Assembly (NCBI GenBank): GCA_015680905.1
Contig: CM027379.1
Coordinates: forward strand, 30,460,501 to 30,524,500
DNA: 64,000 bases
DNA from: Coptis chinensis
Lineage: Eukaryota > Streptophyta > Magnoliopsida > Ranunculales > Ranunculaceae
Reading direction: 5' to 3'
Below, piece after piece: positions 23,291 to 36,671 of this stretch. The first letter of the stretch is position 1, and every line of letters starts with the position of its first letter. The position numbers and the translations under genes were made by a program. Under the pieces are notes generated by a model. It did not search any database, was not told the origin of the DNA, and saw nothing but the letters and a program-made list of their open reading frames with translations.

Positions 23291-23551
23291 ATAAGGGGAG
23301 AAATAAAACAAGGGGAAACAAAACAAAACAAAAGAACTAAAACAAAACAGAAGAAACCTTTTGCTAGTTTGAACTGAACTAAAAACGAGCGCCAAACCAT
23401 ATTGTATTCATCTAAAACCCTTAACTAAAAACTAAGAATAAACTCTCTCCACTAAACCAGCAAACCAATTCTTACTAATTCTCTTCTCCAATAAACCTTT
23501 AAACTCTATCCAGTTTCACTATGTCCAGTTTCCTGCCAACCAAAAAGAGAA

Positions 23552-23582
23552 ATGGAATCGATGCCAACATTGAATGATTCAG
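23552..23582 (+). pseudogene. MULE-2 transposase exon 1
   Basis: ATG at 23,552 opens a 31-nt exon (MESMPTLNDS plus one base) ending in a strong donor, CAG|GTGAGC, at 23,583. The first residues resemble the MULE-1 start (MESMG). Phase and text fit an acceptor TTTTCTGTAG at 55,051, about 31.5 kb downstream, where the frame continues ESIDNVFLYTGVYEKNENEA. A second possible acceptor lies at 54,972 (TTGGCAG). This interpretation is inferred from phase, motif quality and similarity. Confidence 0.65.
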
Positions 23583-23717
23583 GTGAGCAAACATTGATTT
23601 TTGCATACTTATATGGGGTATTGAACTGATAGGGTTGTTTGCACCCTATTTATATTGCCAAGTTATATTTCGAAATTAGTTGATGTTGATTTTGAACTTG
23701 TTTTGATGTTGGGGGTT

Positions 23718-23990
23718 TTCTATTAAAAAAATAGATTTTTTATCTCGGTTTCAAATTTTGCGTTATCTCAGTTGTACTAAAAACTGAGGTAATAAGTTCC
23801 ATAAATCAATTTTTAGCTTTGAACAAATATATATTGCCTCGATTTTTATTGGCCAAGATTAAAAAACATAGATTTTACCGCACTCGTATATAACCATTGT
23901 AATTGTTGATTTAATTATCTCACTTCATCTGAGATAATTCGGGTTTCCATTAAATCTTGGACCTGATAATCGATATCTCGGTGAAAAAAA
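23718..23990 (+). repeat. CACTA left subterminal repeat region
   Basis: Variants of ttatctcgg occur at about 23,739, 23,763, 23,791 (inverted gaggtaat), 23,918, 23,931 (inverted gagataatt) and 23,970. In related elements such repeats bind transposase. The rest of the left arm (23,991-24,329) has a short plus-strand reading frame (24,045-24,242) that I do not recognise. Confidence 0.65.
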
Positions 23991-24329
23991 TAGAAAAAAA
24001 AACAGAAAAGAAAGAAGGCACGATCTCTGATTCTCTTCGAATTCTTGCACTCACTCCACGACCTGCACGAAAGACCATTATGCAAACTTCCTGAAGAACA
24101 GAATTTCGTTCACACTCATATTCTTCAAAGAATTTCGTTCACTATTGCGCTGCTCTTCTACCCTGGTTACTTCATTTTCTTCTTAGCCCTTCCAACTATT
24201 TTCCTTAGGGTTTCGGTAAATTTCTTCTATTGTTATGCTTAGTGTTTGAGAGGTAACATTCTATCAAATTCAGTTCTTTAATTGTTTCGTTGGGTTCATA
24301 AATTATTATTTGGTTTTTTAATTGGTTCA

Positions 24330-26288
24330 TGTAGATGTGTGGTTTTCTACCTACGACCTGATGTTAAGTGATAAAAGTGAAATTGATAGTCTTACCTACG
24401 AAATAAAGCGATGAAACTCTAAACGTAAGTAAAACTAAAATTAGATTATGCGTGTCTATTTTATCAAAGTTTCAACTCTCAATTCTATCGAAATAGAGTG
24501 GAGTAACAAATTCGTTCCTCTCCTAGTGCTCTAGCATGGATGTTTTCTAATCTAATTAGTCGGTCTTAAGTCTATGAGAGCTTTACGAAGGTGATATACT
24601 ACGATACTTACTAAAAAGAGTCTACGTTGAATTTAACTACGAATACTATGGAAATACGATTGTTTGAATCTAGATAAAGAAATTAGAGGGGAATTGAATC
24701 CACCTCGAATCCAACTTAACAACCTAGCGAAGAATGTTGTATCTCAATTCTCACGTTCTTACGGCGAGAATTTCGAGTTCTAATCCCTAGTGTTCGTGGC
24801 ATTTCTACTGAATACTAACTAGCATGTGAGGTCGTCCACCCATTCTCATGGCGAAACACGACCTTCTAGAGTGGAATAGATTCTACAACCAATTCTATAC
24901 TACCCACTAAGTTTTCATCAAGGCTTCATCAACCCCTCTAATGGAGGTTTTAGCCTTGAGTCATCAAACTAACATTTCCCATTGAATCTAAACTAAACAT
25001 AATTTAAGAAATTGAAATTTACTTACTTAAACAATAATGATTAAAATCTAATTAACAACTAAGAAATGGTAACCAACAATAATTAAAATAGATCTAATAG
25101 ATTGAAATACACAATTCGAAATTGATAAAATAACTATTTTATTTATCTAAATCAATCAAGAACAATGATTCAAATATTTAATCTAAACAAGAATTGAAAA
25201 TGGAACTAAACTTAATTTAATTAATAAAACTAGATCTAGAATTCTATATATTAATTTAGGTCTAACTAGCTAGATTTAACAAAGAGCTAAGCTTTGGTTT
25301 TTATATGTTTAGATCCAAAAATCGTGCATGGGCTTGGAGCCATGTTTTGGGCCAGAGAATCAGGCCCAAAACCCAATTCTTTCAGTCCAAAAAGGCCTCT
25401 TCAGCTGCAGTTGACTTTTATAGACTTTTCGTCTACTTCTACTCCTCTGATGGGGTCAAGACTTAGACCATTGGAAAGCTCTTTCCAAGCCGGTCGTTTT
25501 GACATAAGGTAGGCCCCATTCCGAGGTCTGAGTCCAAAGATACGGCCTTTGGAAGTTCTCACGACTTTGAGTCTTTGTTTTACGCCCACGTTGACTTTGA
25601 CTTTTCAGCTTTGACCGGGCTTTAGAAAGGCTTTGTCTTCTTGAATCTTGGCCTTTAATCATAGAACTCCTTAGCAACCAACCATTGCTCCTTTATCTCG
25701 ATAAAGTGGCACATTTCTGCACATAATGGACTTTGCAACGAAATGCATAAAACACGTAATGTCGATGCTAACTCTTAATTATTACTCACATAATTGGTCT
25801 AAAAGTATGTCTGTTACAGGGTTAAAACTACAGTTTTGGGCTCTTATCATTAAGGTTGATAAGGAATGGCTGCACTCTTTGCTTGGGATAAAAGTTGCCT
25901 ATGTATCAAGTTTCTTGGGTGAATTTGAACCAAACCTTACGTAGTTCATCTATCTCTATTTATAGGTGTTTGATATGACTATCCTTATTTGTTTCAGGCC
26001 GTTGTCAAGTGTAGATCCATATTTTATGCTCTCTTGATGATTTGTCATTAATCCTACTGTTACAAAGTAAATATCTCTTTTATTGGTGCATTGAATGAGC
26101 TTCAGGATTGCAGTAGATCATTTGTTTCCATGTATGGCTGTATTTGATATTTGGGACGATCTGAGTTTGGGTCGTGGTTACGTCATAGTGGCGTAGTTTG
26201 ACCTAGGGATATACGAGCTGTGAAGATACGACTTGGTGTGTGTACACGTGTGATGTAGTGATATGTTTGAGAATGGAGGGTACTTATA
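24330..26288 (-). repeat. gypsy B 3' LTR, split by a solo LTR
   Basis: The pieces 24,330-24,368 and 25,850-26,288 match the 5' LTR at 50,419-50,924. A polypurine stretch AAAGGAGGCTA (minus strand) lies just inside at 26,289-26,300. Confidence 0.9.
24369..25849. repeat. solo LTR of an unassigned LTR element
   Basis: This 1,481-bp block begins TGATAA and ends TTATCA. It is flanked by a perfect 5-bp duplication, ttaag (24,364-24,368 and 25,850-25,854). It interrupts the gypsy B LTR exactly where the other LTR is continuous. TG...CA ends, a 5-bp duplication and no coding suggest a solo LTR. No second copy is in the window, so family and strand are open. It must be younger than gypsy B. Confidence 0.85.
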
Positions 26289-26544
26289 TAGCCTCCTTTA
26301 TTTATTATTTTTTTATTTTTTTGGACAGCTGTGGTGTGAAAGAAAAGATAAAAGAAAGCTCTTTACACATGTCATACAGCTGGTATGTTTGAACAATTTT
26401 GGAAAATGTGCGGGAACTATTTGGATTTGATCTATGGGCCCAACTCACGTTGGATTTGTGGGCGAGGTAAGTTGGTTATGATTGTGTTTTGTGAGGAATG
26501 CAAAACGTTTTGGCTCTTTTCGAGATTTGTGCTGCTAAAGGGTT

Positions 26545-28910
26545 TTGTGTCTGAAGATCTTTCATCTCCTCATTTTATCAAAACAAAAGAAGAAGAAAAA
26601 GAAAAGCAAAAACTTTCCAACTTTTTGTCTCCAGGTGCGTTTCTCTTTGATACACAAAGTTAGATCTTTTTGTTTCCTTTTTGCTTTTGTCATGTCGATT
26701 ACTAGTGGTAGTTTGAGTGGGGAAGTTGCATTGAATAAGTGGAGGGAGACAACTGTGAGTGATAGAGATGGTGGTGTTAGGATGTGTAGTAGAGATGAAG
26801 CGTCATCGTCTTCATCATTGGAGACGATGGTTGAGGAGGCGGTACCTAGGTCGGTAGATTGTACTATTGATTTGAGGGAGGTGTTTGGTTGGGTGGACTC
26901 CAATCTGACTATATACGACCTGAGTGGAGAGAGGAATGTGTTTGGCTTAGATTATGTTCCTCAAGATGGGGGTTTTATGGTTTGTTATGGACAATTGAAG
27001 GCTGGGATGAGGTTGCCGTTCTCACGTCTTAGTGTGGAGGTTTTGAACTTTTATGGGAAAGCCCTTTATCAGTTCGTGGGGAATAGTTGGAGAGTTTTTC
27101 ATGTGCTGGATTTTTTGAATATTAGGGGTTATAACATCTGTTTATCGGATGTGCTTGAGCATTTTTCTGTGAAGCGGTTGTCTGCTATGAATTTTAGTTT
27201 GCAGGTGGTGAAGGGTAAACTTGCTGTGATTGTGGGTGTGAGTAAGGAGGATTAGGGGCGTTGGCCTTTACTGGTTGTAGGTAATTATTGTCCTTCTCAT
27301 TAGGAGTTGGTGAATCGTACTATAAAATGGGATGATAGGTCATTATGTTATAGGTCGTGGTGTATGTAGGGTAGTTGATAATTAGAATGTTCTGACAACT
27401 TTATTTTGTTTTGCAGAGGTTGTTATTCATGGGCGTACGAACACCAGAGATATAGAAGAGTTTGATCGTTTGAGTTGGGAGGAGAAACGATCTATCTTGG
27501 GAGAGGTTGCACATTACTTCAAGAAGCGCGGAGGGGAGAAAATCAACAAGAAGAAGGTTGAGCATAAGAAAAGGTCCCAAAGTTAGTATTTGACATCTAT
27601 GACTCTAGCTCGTATACTGAAATGGATCGAGAGGATAAAAAAAAAGGGGCCTATTTCTGGTGCTATGACGGTTGCAGGAAGCTCTAGTAGCTGTCCTGTG
27701 TCTAGACGACCTGCGTAGGTGGGTGAGAGTGATATGGGAGGTCATGGAGGTGGGAGTGTTGGGGGAGGTGGTGATGCTCCCACTCCATTTCGTAGGCCTC
27801 AGTTGAAGAGGCGAGCTGAGGGTGGCGAGCCTGAGGTAGTTAAGAGGACGCGCCCTGAGTCTGAGGAACTACCTGTTATGGTGGAAGGTTGTTCTTCTTC
27901 AAGTCGAGTTCCTATGAAAAGGATGAACCTGAAGGAGCTGGCCGTTGATGTTGGTGTGGCTGATGCTAGGGGCAAGAAGAAGGCTAGTGACACTGAGCCA
28001 ACTGCCCAAAAATGCAAAGGATCTGGAAGTGGTTTCCAAGGTGGTAAGGCTGGCAAATCTGACATTCTGGATAGGACAGTCACCTATTACGACCCAGTGA
28101 GTGGGCTGACGCGGCTGGTGAAGAATAGAGACTGTAGTTTCAAGTCCTCACTAGTTGCGAATGGACTGCTGGGAAGAAGTCCTTGATGGGGATAGGAGAG
28201 CCCTAGAGACTGGGAAGGATCTAGAGGCGAATCTGAAAGACATGGATCGTTCGATCTATTTTGTAAGTATGCTTCCAATTTGAGTTTTGTTTTGTGCTTT
28301 GAGTTATTGCTTTTTGACTTATTTTATTGGTTTGTCAGGTTCTGGATATGTATAGAAAGTTGAGAGAGATGGCGGCTATTTCTGATTTGTACAAGAAGGA
28401 GTTGGAGATTGCCAAGGAGGTTTATGATAAACTGGTGGCTGTGCAAGAGGTTAAACGAGCTGAAGTTGTGGGGCTGAGGGCTCAGGTTGGAGATTTGGCT
28501 GGGAGGTGGCTTTATTGCAGCCATCTCTTGACTCTTCAATAGTGGAGGTAGCGCATTGGATTGCTTAGAGCAAACAATCGCAGGTCGTTGCTGAACGAGC
28601 CCAGAAGGAGTAGAACTACCTGGTTGATTTGGTGGAGAGTGACGATGTCTATGTTCTAGTGGATGATTATATGGAACTAGAATGTAAGTACAAAACCCTG
28701 AAAAGGTCTGTTGAAAGTGGGGCTGCAACAGTAACTGTAAAAAGTACTGTTGTAGATGTTAGTAGACGATCTGATCTATCAACCGACTTGAGTGTTGCAC
28801 CAGTGCCAAACCAACTGAGGATGCTGCCACTAAAGTGCCTAATGCAAGTGGTGATCTGGCTAGTGGCTTTGTTAGTGAAGAGGGCTGCAATCTGGACCCC
28901 TTGAATATGG
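26545..28910 (+). pseudogene. antisense reading frame in the gypsy B 3' region, Transposase_28-like
   Basis: On the strand opposite gag-pol, 26,692-27,255 encodes a Ser/Glu-rich start and then GFMVCYGQLKAGMRLPFSRL, SVEVLNFYGKALYQF and NSWRVFHVLDFLN. This matches the pattern of the family annotated as putative gypsy-type transposon proteins (Transposase_28). A basic Ser/Gly-rich block (27,719-28,186) and a coiled-coil-like block (28,327-28,540, MYRKLREMAAISDLYKKELE) follow on the same strand. GT-AG-like boundaries lie between the blocks, for example GTAAGTATG at about 28,264 and TTTGTCAG ending at about 28,339. Extra antisense frames downstream of pol are known in Tat-lineage elements. Their function is unknown. 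This copy appears interrupted. Confidence 0.7.
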
Positions 28911-29789
28911 AGAATCCGTCTCGTGTCAACTAATTTTGTTCTTCTTGTGATATGTTTGATTATGGATGAAGTTTTTGAATTATATTTTCTTTTGTTATTG
29001 ATACTGATAACTTCTATTTTTGATGGGGATACTGAGGTCGTTTTCCCAGGATAATTTGGGGGCCTCTAGTATCTAACAACCGACTTTGTCGTAAGTAAAG
29101 TATTTAAATTACTTACTTGTTTTGAAATGAGATTGTTTGTGAATTATGTATGAATGTGATTGCTTCTCTTGCTCTTTGTTTTGTTATTTAACGACTTGTG
29201 CTGCATAGTAGTAGACTCGACAACCTGTCATATTTTGGTAGATCGCCTGATGTTTTTAGGTCGTAAGTATTTTTGCACGACCTGATTAATGTGCGTAGTT
29301 GGCACCTAGGTTTCTTCGTATCCTTAGGTGTGTGTGGATTGATTAAGTGGTTCCTTTTGGGGGAACTTCTTATTGATATTTGGCTGATAATTAGCCTTTG
29401 AGTGGTAGTTATAGTTGAGTCAAACTTAACCCTTTCAAAGGCCTTAAGCTGACTTGTGGTCCTTTTGGGGATACCTTGGATTGGGTTTGACTAATAATTA
29501 GCCTTTGCATGGCGTTGGTGTTAAGTTGATTTGCCGTCCTTTTGGGGGACCGTGGATTGGATTTGATTGATAATTAACCTTTGCGTGGTAATTATAGTTG
29601 AGTCATGCTTAACCCTGGCGTTAATGTTAGGTCGGTTATTTTGATATCCCAAATCGGGCAGCGAGTGCAAGATGCGTGGTACTTATGTAATGTAAGGGGA
29701 ACACTTATACGCGAAATGCTGATGAAATTTTATTCATATTGATTGATATATCTGGAGAAAATTTATTGGTAAAAGCGCTTAAGTAGAGT
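28911..29789 (-). repeat. gypsy B 3' non-coding region with about 95-bp tandem repeats
   Basis: From about 29,340 to 29,640 three degenerate units repeat, each with a ccttttggggg block, a gataattagcctttg block and a gttgagtcaa-like block. The same units occur inverted in gypsy C at about 46,690-46,960. No gene is visible in the rest. Confidence 0.75.
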
Positions 29790-32090
29790 TGTATTCCAAG
29801 GTCAGGAAAACATATCACCGAGCTAAGTTTTGATCCAGTAAGCTCAATTTCCAATGACTTTATGAACTATGTATGGGCCTTCCTAAGTTGGGTCAAGCTT
29901 GGCTGGTGCTAAGGTCCTTTTAAGGACTAGGTCGCCAGCTTGGAAAGATCTTGGGGCGATCTTCTTGTTGTAAGATCATTGGATGGTTTGGTGGTACCGA
30001 GCTAGGGATATTGCAGCAATTTCCCTTCGCTCTTCTAGGAGGTCGACTTCTTTGGATAATATGTTGTCATTTTCTCCTGATTCGACGATGTCAGAATGTG
30101 TAGTTGTGATTGTAAGTTCTTATAGTATTACTGCTTCTATTCCAAAGCAAAGTGTGAAAGTAGACTCGTTGGTACTGGCTCGGGTTGTGGTTTTGTATGC
30201 CTATAAAATGTTCTCGAGTTGTTCTGGCCATTGGATTTTCTTGCTCTCTAACTTATTTTGGAGATTCTCTTTGATGGATTTGTTTGTGGCCTCTGCTTGG
30301 CCATTGCTTTGTGCGTATCTAGGTGTAGAAAATGCTTGAGTGATACGCCACTTTTGTAGGAATGCCTTGACTTATGTGCCGACAAATTAGGTTCTGTTGT
30401 CCATGATGAGGGCATGGGGTAGACCAAACCTTGTGATGATATTGGTCCATATGAAGTTGATGACATGAACTTCCTTGACTTGAACAAGTGGGATTGCCTC
30501 AATCCATTTGGTGAAGTAATATGTGGCTGCAGGTACGTATTTGAGTTATGTTTTCTTTTGAGGGATAAATGATCCCATAATGTCTAGCCCCCACATATGA
30601 AAAGGCCACGGGTTGCCAATGTTGATCAACTCCCGTGCTGGACTTAGGTGGTTGTGACCAAATGCTTGACATTGGTGGCATTTTAGAACATGCTTTTTTG
30701 CCTTGATGTGCATGCCTGGCCAATAATACCCTTGGGCGATTGCTTTATGAACCAGAGATCTTGCTCCTGCATGGTTGCCACATTTGCCTTTGTGAATTTC
30801 GTCAAAGATAAGTTGGCCTTCACGTAGAGTTATGCACCTTAAGAGGGGTCCTCCTATGGATTTACGGAACAATCGTCCGTTGATTACGATATATCTGGGA
30901 GCTCAAAATTGTATAGCACGAGCATTCCTTGCCTTTGCTGGGAGCTCGCCATGTAAGATAAATTTCAGAAATGGGCCTATCCTAGATTGAGTGATCTCTT
31001 CTTCGGATGAGGGCTGAAAGTCCGTGAGGATGTTGACACTTTCATGTTGGTAGGCAGGCCTCTCTAGGATGTCAATGCAAACTGTTCTAGGATATGCATC
31101 TTGGGTTTTTTAGGCTATGAAAGCCAGGCTATCTGCATGTCTGTTATCCTCTCGGGGAATGTGTTCCAAGGAGAATGTTGTGAATAAGCTGATGTTATCA
31201 TTGACGACCTGAACGTACCTTGGCTAAGTTTGCTCCATTTGTCACATACTCTTTGGTGATCTGTTTGACGATTAGTTGTGTCACTGTACGCTTTGAGCTT
31301 TCGTAGTTGTAATTGTTGTGCCATGCGGAGGCCTATGATTAACGCTTCATATTCCGCTTCATTGTTGGATGTTGCAAAATCGATCTTTATTGACTTTTGT
31401 AGCTGGGTTCCTTCTGGTGAAGTTAACACAGCCTTCAGTCCACTACCGCTGTTGTTGCAAGCTTCATCTACGTAGAGGTGCCATGTGTCTGGGGTGGTTG
31501 GTTGATGGAGTGAAGTAATGGGCTTGGGTTCCCAGTTGATATCTTCGACGGGGAAGTCAGCAAGGAAGTCGGCAATGACCTGACCTTTGTGAGACATTCT
31601 GGGAAAAAATTTGATGTGATGTTCTCCGAGTTCTTCAGCCAATTTGGCCATATGAGCTGTTTTGTTGGTGGAACTCATAACCTGCTTGATGGGTACATCT
31701 GTTAAGACCTTGATGTCGTGAGCCTGGAAGTATGGTCGAAACTTGCGAGCAAAGTATAACAAAGATAACATTGTTTTCTCAATTGGAGAGTAATACTTTT
31801 CTAAATCTGCCAATGTCTTGCTGGTGAAATAGACTGGTTTTTCGATTCCCTCGCTTTCGCGAAAGATGACCGAGCTGATGGTGAAATCGGTAGTCACAAG
31901 GTAAAGCCCCAGTGTTTCTCCTTCATTTGCTTTAGATAGGACGGGCGGAGTTGATAGGTAAGCCTTCAAGTCATTGAAAGCTTTGTGGCATTCGTCTGTC
32001 CATGTGAATGTTGTGCCCTTCTTTAATATTTGTAGGAATGGTCTGCATTTGTCAGATGCACGCGAGATGAATCTGTTGAGGGCTGAAACC
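29790..32090 (-). pseudogene. gypsy B pol 3' part: RNase H, second RNase H, integrase
   Basis: Reading leftward from 32,090, an RT-associated RNase H comes first (LGLYLVTTDFTISSVIFRES, PVYFTSKTLADLEKYYSPIE). A second RNase H fold follows (WHLYVDEACNNSGSGLKAVL, SNNEAEYEALIIGLRMA). The integrase begins at about 30,872 with a zinc-binding HHCC region (HKGKCGNHAGARSLVHKAI, CHQCQAF) and the start of the core (GLDIMGSF). The second, archaeal-type RNase H distinguishes the Tat lineage. The sequence is interrupted and fossil. Confidence 0.88.
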
Positions 32091-32675
32091 TGTTGGGGTT
32101 AATACCAATACCAATCGATCCCCACTACACAGATAATTTGTATTTGAACTCACTTCAACTCCAGACAAATTCTAAATATCAACTACAACCTATCTAACAT
32201 GCCCAACTCTCTAAACAACAAACATATAATAATATAAGGAGAAAAACAAGCATACCACAACACAAAGATATACCGTGGTTTGGCCAATGGTGCCTACTTC
32301 CACAAGAGCTAATCCTTTTATAAAGTGGGAAGAAAGATTACAATCACTCCTTTTAGTCACTCACCTTACTAGATCACTCCTCTCTATTTACATGTTTGTT
32401 TCTCTGTATATGTTATCTCTCAATCTTGATTGCTTTCAAGATTGAGTTTTCTCTCTGTTGTCTTATCTTGGTTCGTGTGTTAGGTTTTGCCAAAATCCCC
32501 AACATATATTGCAAACTCGCGGTTTCACAAAAATAGAATTCTGCCGAAAATAGGCATGGGCGCATAGCGCAGCCTCAATAAAGGCCAATGTCGAAGTGGC
32601 CCCAAAGTCTTGTAAGTTGTCCACGGCATGTCTGTGCTGGCTTTGAGCAAGACTAATAGAATGCTTCTCTAATGC
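32091..32675 (-). repeat. copia-3 left (3') LTR
   Basis: It starts with the same ggggttaataccaatacc block as 36,672 and can be followed to about 32,675, where it borders RNase H sequence. Confidence 0.8.
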
Positions 32676-35600
32676 TTCTCTAATCCAATGATAACACACA
32701 TGTATGTACTTAGATCTAGAATGAAAACTCAGATTCTTGCTCAAATGGATGGCGCTCTGACTATCACATTGAACTACAAACTATTTATGCTTTAGCCCTA
32801 GTTCATTGAAGAACCTCTTCATCCATAACATCTCTTTGCAACACTCAGTGGCTGCAATATACTTGGGTTCTATAGTGGAGAGGGCAACACACTTTTGCAA
32901 CTTAGATTGCCAAGAAACTGTTCTCCCTGCAAAAGTAACCAGATAACCGGAGGTGGACTTCATCGAGTCAACATCACCTACCATGTCTGCATCAATGTAG
33001 CCTTCAAATAAGGGATTACTTCCACCAAAACACAAACATAATTTTGGAAGTGCCCTTGAGATATCTCAATATCCACTTAACACCTTCCCAATGCTCCTTA
33101 CCCGGATTTGACATAAATCGGCTTACAACACCAATGGCGAAAGCAATATCCAGTCTTGTACACACCATTGCATACATCAAGTTTCCCACTGCCGATGCAT
33201 AAGGAATCTTTTCCTTTTGACTCTGCTCATGCTCACCCTTTGGATACATCTCTTTGGTCATGCAAAACTGGCCACCAAGCGGACAACTGACTGGCTTCGT
33301 TTGATCCATGTTGAATCTCTTCAACACCTTCTCAATGTAGCTTTCTTGAGAAAGCCACAACTTCCCACTCTTTCTGTCACGAGTGATCTGCATCCCAAGT
33401 ATCTACTTTGCTTGACCCAAATCCTTCACCTCAAAGGACTTACTCAAGTCTTTCTTCAGCTTGGATATCTTGTTGATGTTCGGGCCAACTATCAACATAT
33501 CATCCACATATAACAAGAGCACTATGAAATCCCCATCTGGAAATTTCTTAACAAACACATAATGATCGGAAGCAAACTTCTTGTATCCTTGCTTCACCAT
33601 AAAGGAATCAAACTTTATGTACCACTGTCTCGGTGCTTGCTTCAACCCATAAAAGCTCTTTATCAGCTTGTATACTAGGTGCTCCTTGCCTTTGAGCCTC
33701 AAACCCCTCTAGCTGGTCTATGTAAATATCTTCTTCAAGGTCTCCATGAAGAAATGCTGTCTTAACATCTAGCTGCTCAACCTTCAGGTTCATACTTGCG
33801 GTCATACCCAATACCATCTGGATAGAAGTCATCTTCACTACAGGAGAGAAAATCTCATCAAAGTCAATCCCTTTCCTTTGACCGAATCCCTTCACAACAA
33901 GGCGAGCTTTGTGCCTTGGGTGTGGATTATTCTCCTCATGTTTGACTTTGTAGATCCACTTATTCTTGAAAAATTTTCTTCCTTCCGGTTTCTCAACTAA
34001 CTCATAAGTGTGATTATTATACAAAGAATCCATCTCATCATGCATGACCTTCAACCATTTCTCTTTGTCTGTACCTTCAAGAGCCTCTTGATAGTACATA
34101 GGTTTTCCACCATCCGATAGTAGAACATACGTATGTGGTGAATACCTGGTTGAAGCTTGTCTCTCTCTGTTTGACCTCCTTGCCCCATCTGCTGGTGCCT
34201 CAAGAGAATGCACTTCTACTTGCTCTGGTGGTGGTTCATGCACTTCATCTGCATCTTCTATATCAATAGGTTCTATCCCATCATGAGCAATAGGATTCTC
34301 ATCATGAGCTTTAAACCCATGGTTCTCTGCATTCTCAATGCCTTATACAGGTTCCACAGTAGGAACTTCTGGTTTTGAATCAACAAGATTATTAGTAAAA
34401 GCTTGTAGCTTCTCACCCTCCTCAAAGTCTGTTATGGTTTGGTCTTCTAAGAACACAACATCTCGACTTCGGATTACCTTCTTGTTAATCAGATCATAGA
34501 GTTTGTAGCCAAACTTCTCATCCCCATAACCCAGAAAAATGTACTGCTTGGATTTGTCATCAAACTTGGATCTCTCATCCTTAGGAATATGCAGAAATGC
34601 CCTGCACCAAAATACCCTCAAGTATCCATAATCAACATCTCTGCCTGACCATACTCTTTCTGGATAATCACTATTCAGAGGCTTTGACGGTGATATGTTG
34701 ATCACATGTACGGCTGTGCACATTGCTTCTACCCAGTAGCTTCTAGGTAGCTTAGAGTGAGACAACATGCATCTCATCCTCTCTACAATGGTATGATTCA
34801 TCCTCTTGGCTATACCATTTTGCTGTGGAGTTTTAGGAACGGTCTGCTCATGACGAATCCCATGACTCTGGCAATACTTTTCAAATGGCCCAATGTACTC
34901 ACTCCCATTATCTGAGCAAATACACTTCAAAAGCTTCCATGTCTCTCTTTCCACCATGCTATGGAATTTCTCAAACACGCCAAGTACTTCATCCTTAGTC
35001 TTCAGACTATATGCCCATACCTTTCTTGACGCATCATCAATGAAGGTCACAAAGTATAAAGCTCCCCCATGGGACTTTACTTTTATAGGACCACATAAAT
35101 TTGTATGCACTAGTTCAAGGACGTTGTCCTTTCTGTGAGACGGGAATCTTTGGAAAGACACCTTGTGTTGCTTTCCTACCAAACAGTGAGTGTATCTATT
35201 TAAATGCGTACCTTTAATGTCTGGCAATGCCTTTTGCTTGGCAAGAACTTCCATTCCTTTTTCACCCATATGACACAGTCTCTTGTGCTACAGTTAGGAG
35301 GAAGCTTCTTCTTCTGCCGCATTTACTTTTGCTTTACACAAACTAGCCTGTGTTTTGTAAAGAGAGCAAGTTGTCCATACCCCGTTACCAAACGAGTTTG
35401 CAAAGCCATCATCATCTAACTTCCCAGCGGAAATTAGGCTTAGTCGAATGTCAGGGACATGTCTTACATCTTTGAGTGTCAAGGTATATCCGACATTGGT
35501 TTCTATGTTAACATCCCCAATGCCTGCAATCTTCGAGACTCCAATGTTGCCCATCTTCACTTTACCATATTCACCACAACTGTAGGTAGTGAAAAATCCC

Positions 35601-36600
35601 CTGTGCGGTGTGACGTGATAGGATGCTCCTGTATCTATCACTTACTCTATATCCTGGCATAAGGGTGCTAAGACAACACTCACCATAATCTGACACAATT
35701 CCCACTAGACCATCATCGACTAGTGCGGTAGTATCTCTGCCTGTGTTTCCGTTCCTCTGTACTATGTCTTCATGTACACAGTTATTCTTCTCATCCCTCT
35801 TTAGTATTCTGCACTCATACCTGAAGTGACCCTTGGTGGCATAGTAGTAATATTGCTTCTCTGCCTTAGGAGTTCTAGCTTCACCCCTAGATTTGCTTAT
35901 GTCATCACTTCTAGAATGAGATGGTTTTCTACTTCTACCTCTCCCCCGTTTCTCTTTGACAAGGATCTCTATGTGAGAGGAGCTACTTCTTGAACTCTTT
36001 CTAGTCTCCTCATTCAACAAACACACGGTAGCCATCTCCATGAAAATGATTCCATCCTTAGCTAATCTGTGTAGAGAAACTGCTAACGTCTCCCAACTTT
36101 CAGGTAGAGAGCCTAATAGAAACAAAGCTTCAACTTCGTCTCCCATATTAATCTTCATCAAATGCAACTGATTGATGGTATTCTGTACTTCATTAAGATG
36201 CTCAGACATTGAAGAACCTTCTTGGTACTTCGTGTTGGCAAACTTCTTAACGAAAGCAAAGACTTTGTTTTCCTCGACTTCCTCTCATAGAGGTCTTCGA
36301 GTTTCTTCCACAAGCCAAAAGATGTAGTCTCTTGGGATACATGGTGAAAGACACTGTCGTCTATCCACTAGCGAATGTACCCAATTGCTTTTCTGTCAAG
36401 CTTGCTCCACTCAGCCGCAGCAACCGATTCCGGTTTTTCTCCTCCATTCTCAATGGGTTGTGCCAAGTCCTTGTAATAGAGCAAGTCTTCCATCTTGGCT
36501 TTCCAAATGGTGTAGTTCTTCCTATTCACACTCGTCATGCGATTGTTCATGGAATGGTCCATCTATACAAGTTATTTAAACTCAAATCTTTTCTCAGGAA
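32676..36600 (-). pseudogene. copia-3 gag-pol coding region
   Basis: From the right, minus strand, a gag start comes first (MTSVNRKNYTIWKAKMEDLL). A basic gag C-terminus and the protease region follow (TGASYHVTPHRGFF, KIAGIGDVNIETNVGY). Integrase comes next (LVHTNLCGPIKVKSHGGALY, SDNGSEYIGPFEKYCQSHGI), then RT (GFGQRKGIDFDEIFSPVVKM, LLLYVDDMLIVGPNINK) and RNase H (TDADM-type GYIDADMVGDVDSMKSTSGY, SKLQKCVALSTIEPKYIAAT). Nearly every block resembles tobacco Tnt1 as I remember it. All domains can be recognised, but the frame is interrupted. Confidence 0.92.
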
Positions 36601-36671
36601 TTTTGTCAAACACCTTCCGACCAAGATTTGCATAACAACCTAGGTTAATCTAACATGGCTCTGATACGACT

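Noticed and set aside
24045-24242. Plus-strand frame with hydrophobic segment, possible captured host exon
   Set aside because: I could not match it to any family. It lies in the CACTA left arm and has no supported splice partners.
28324-28728. Minus-strand frame opposite the coiled-coil block
   Set aside because: It is low-complexity and antisense to the better supported plus-strand frame. It has no domain.
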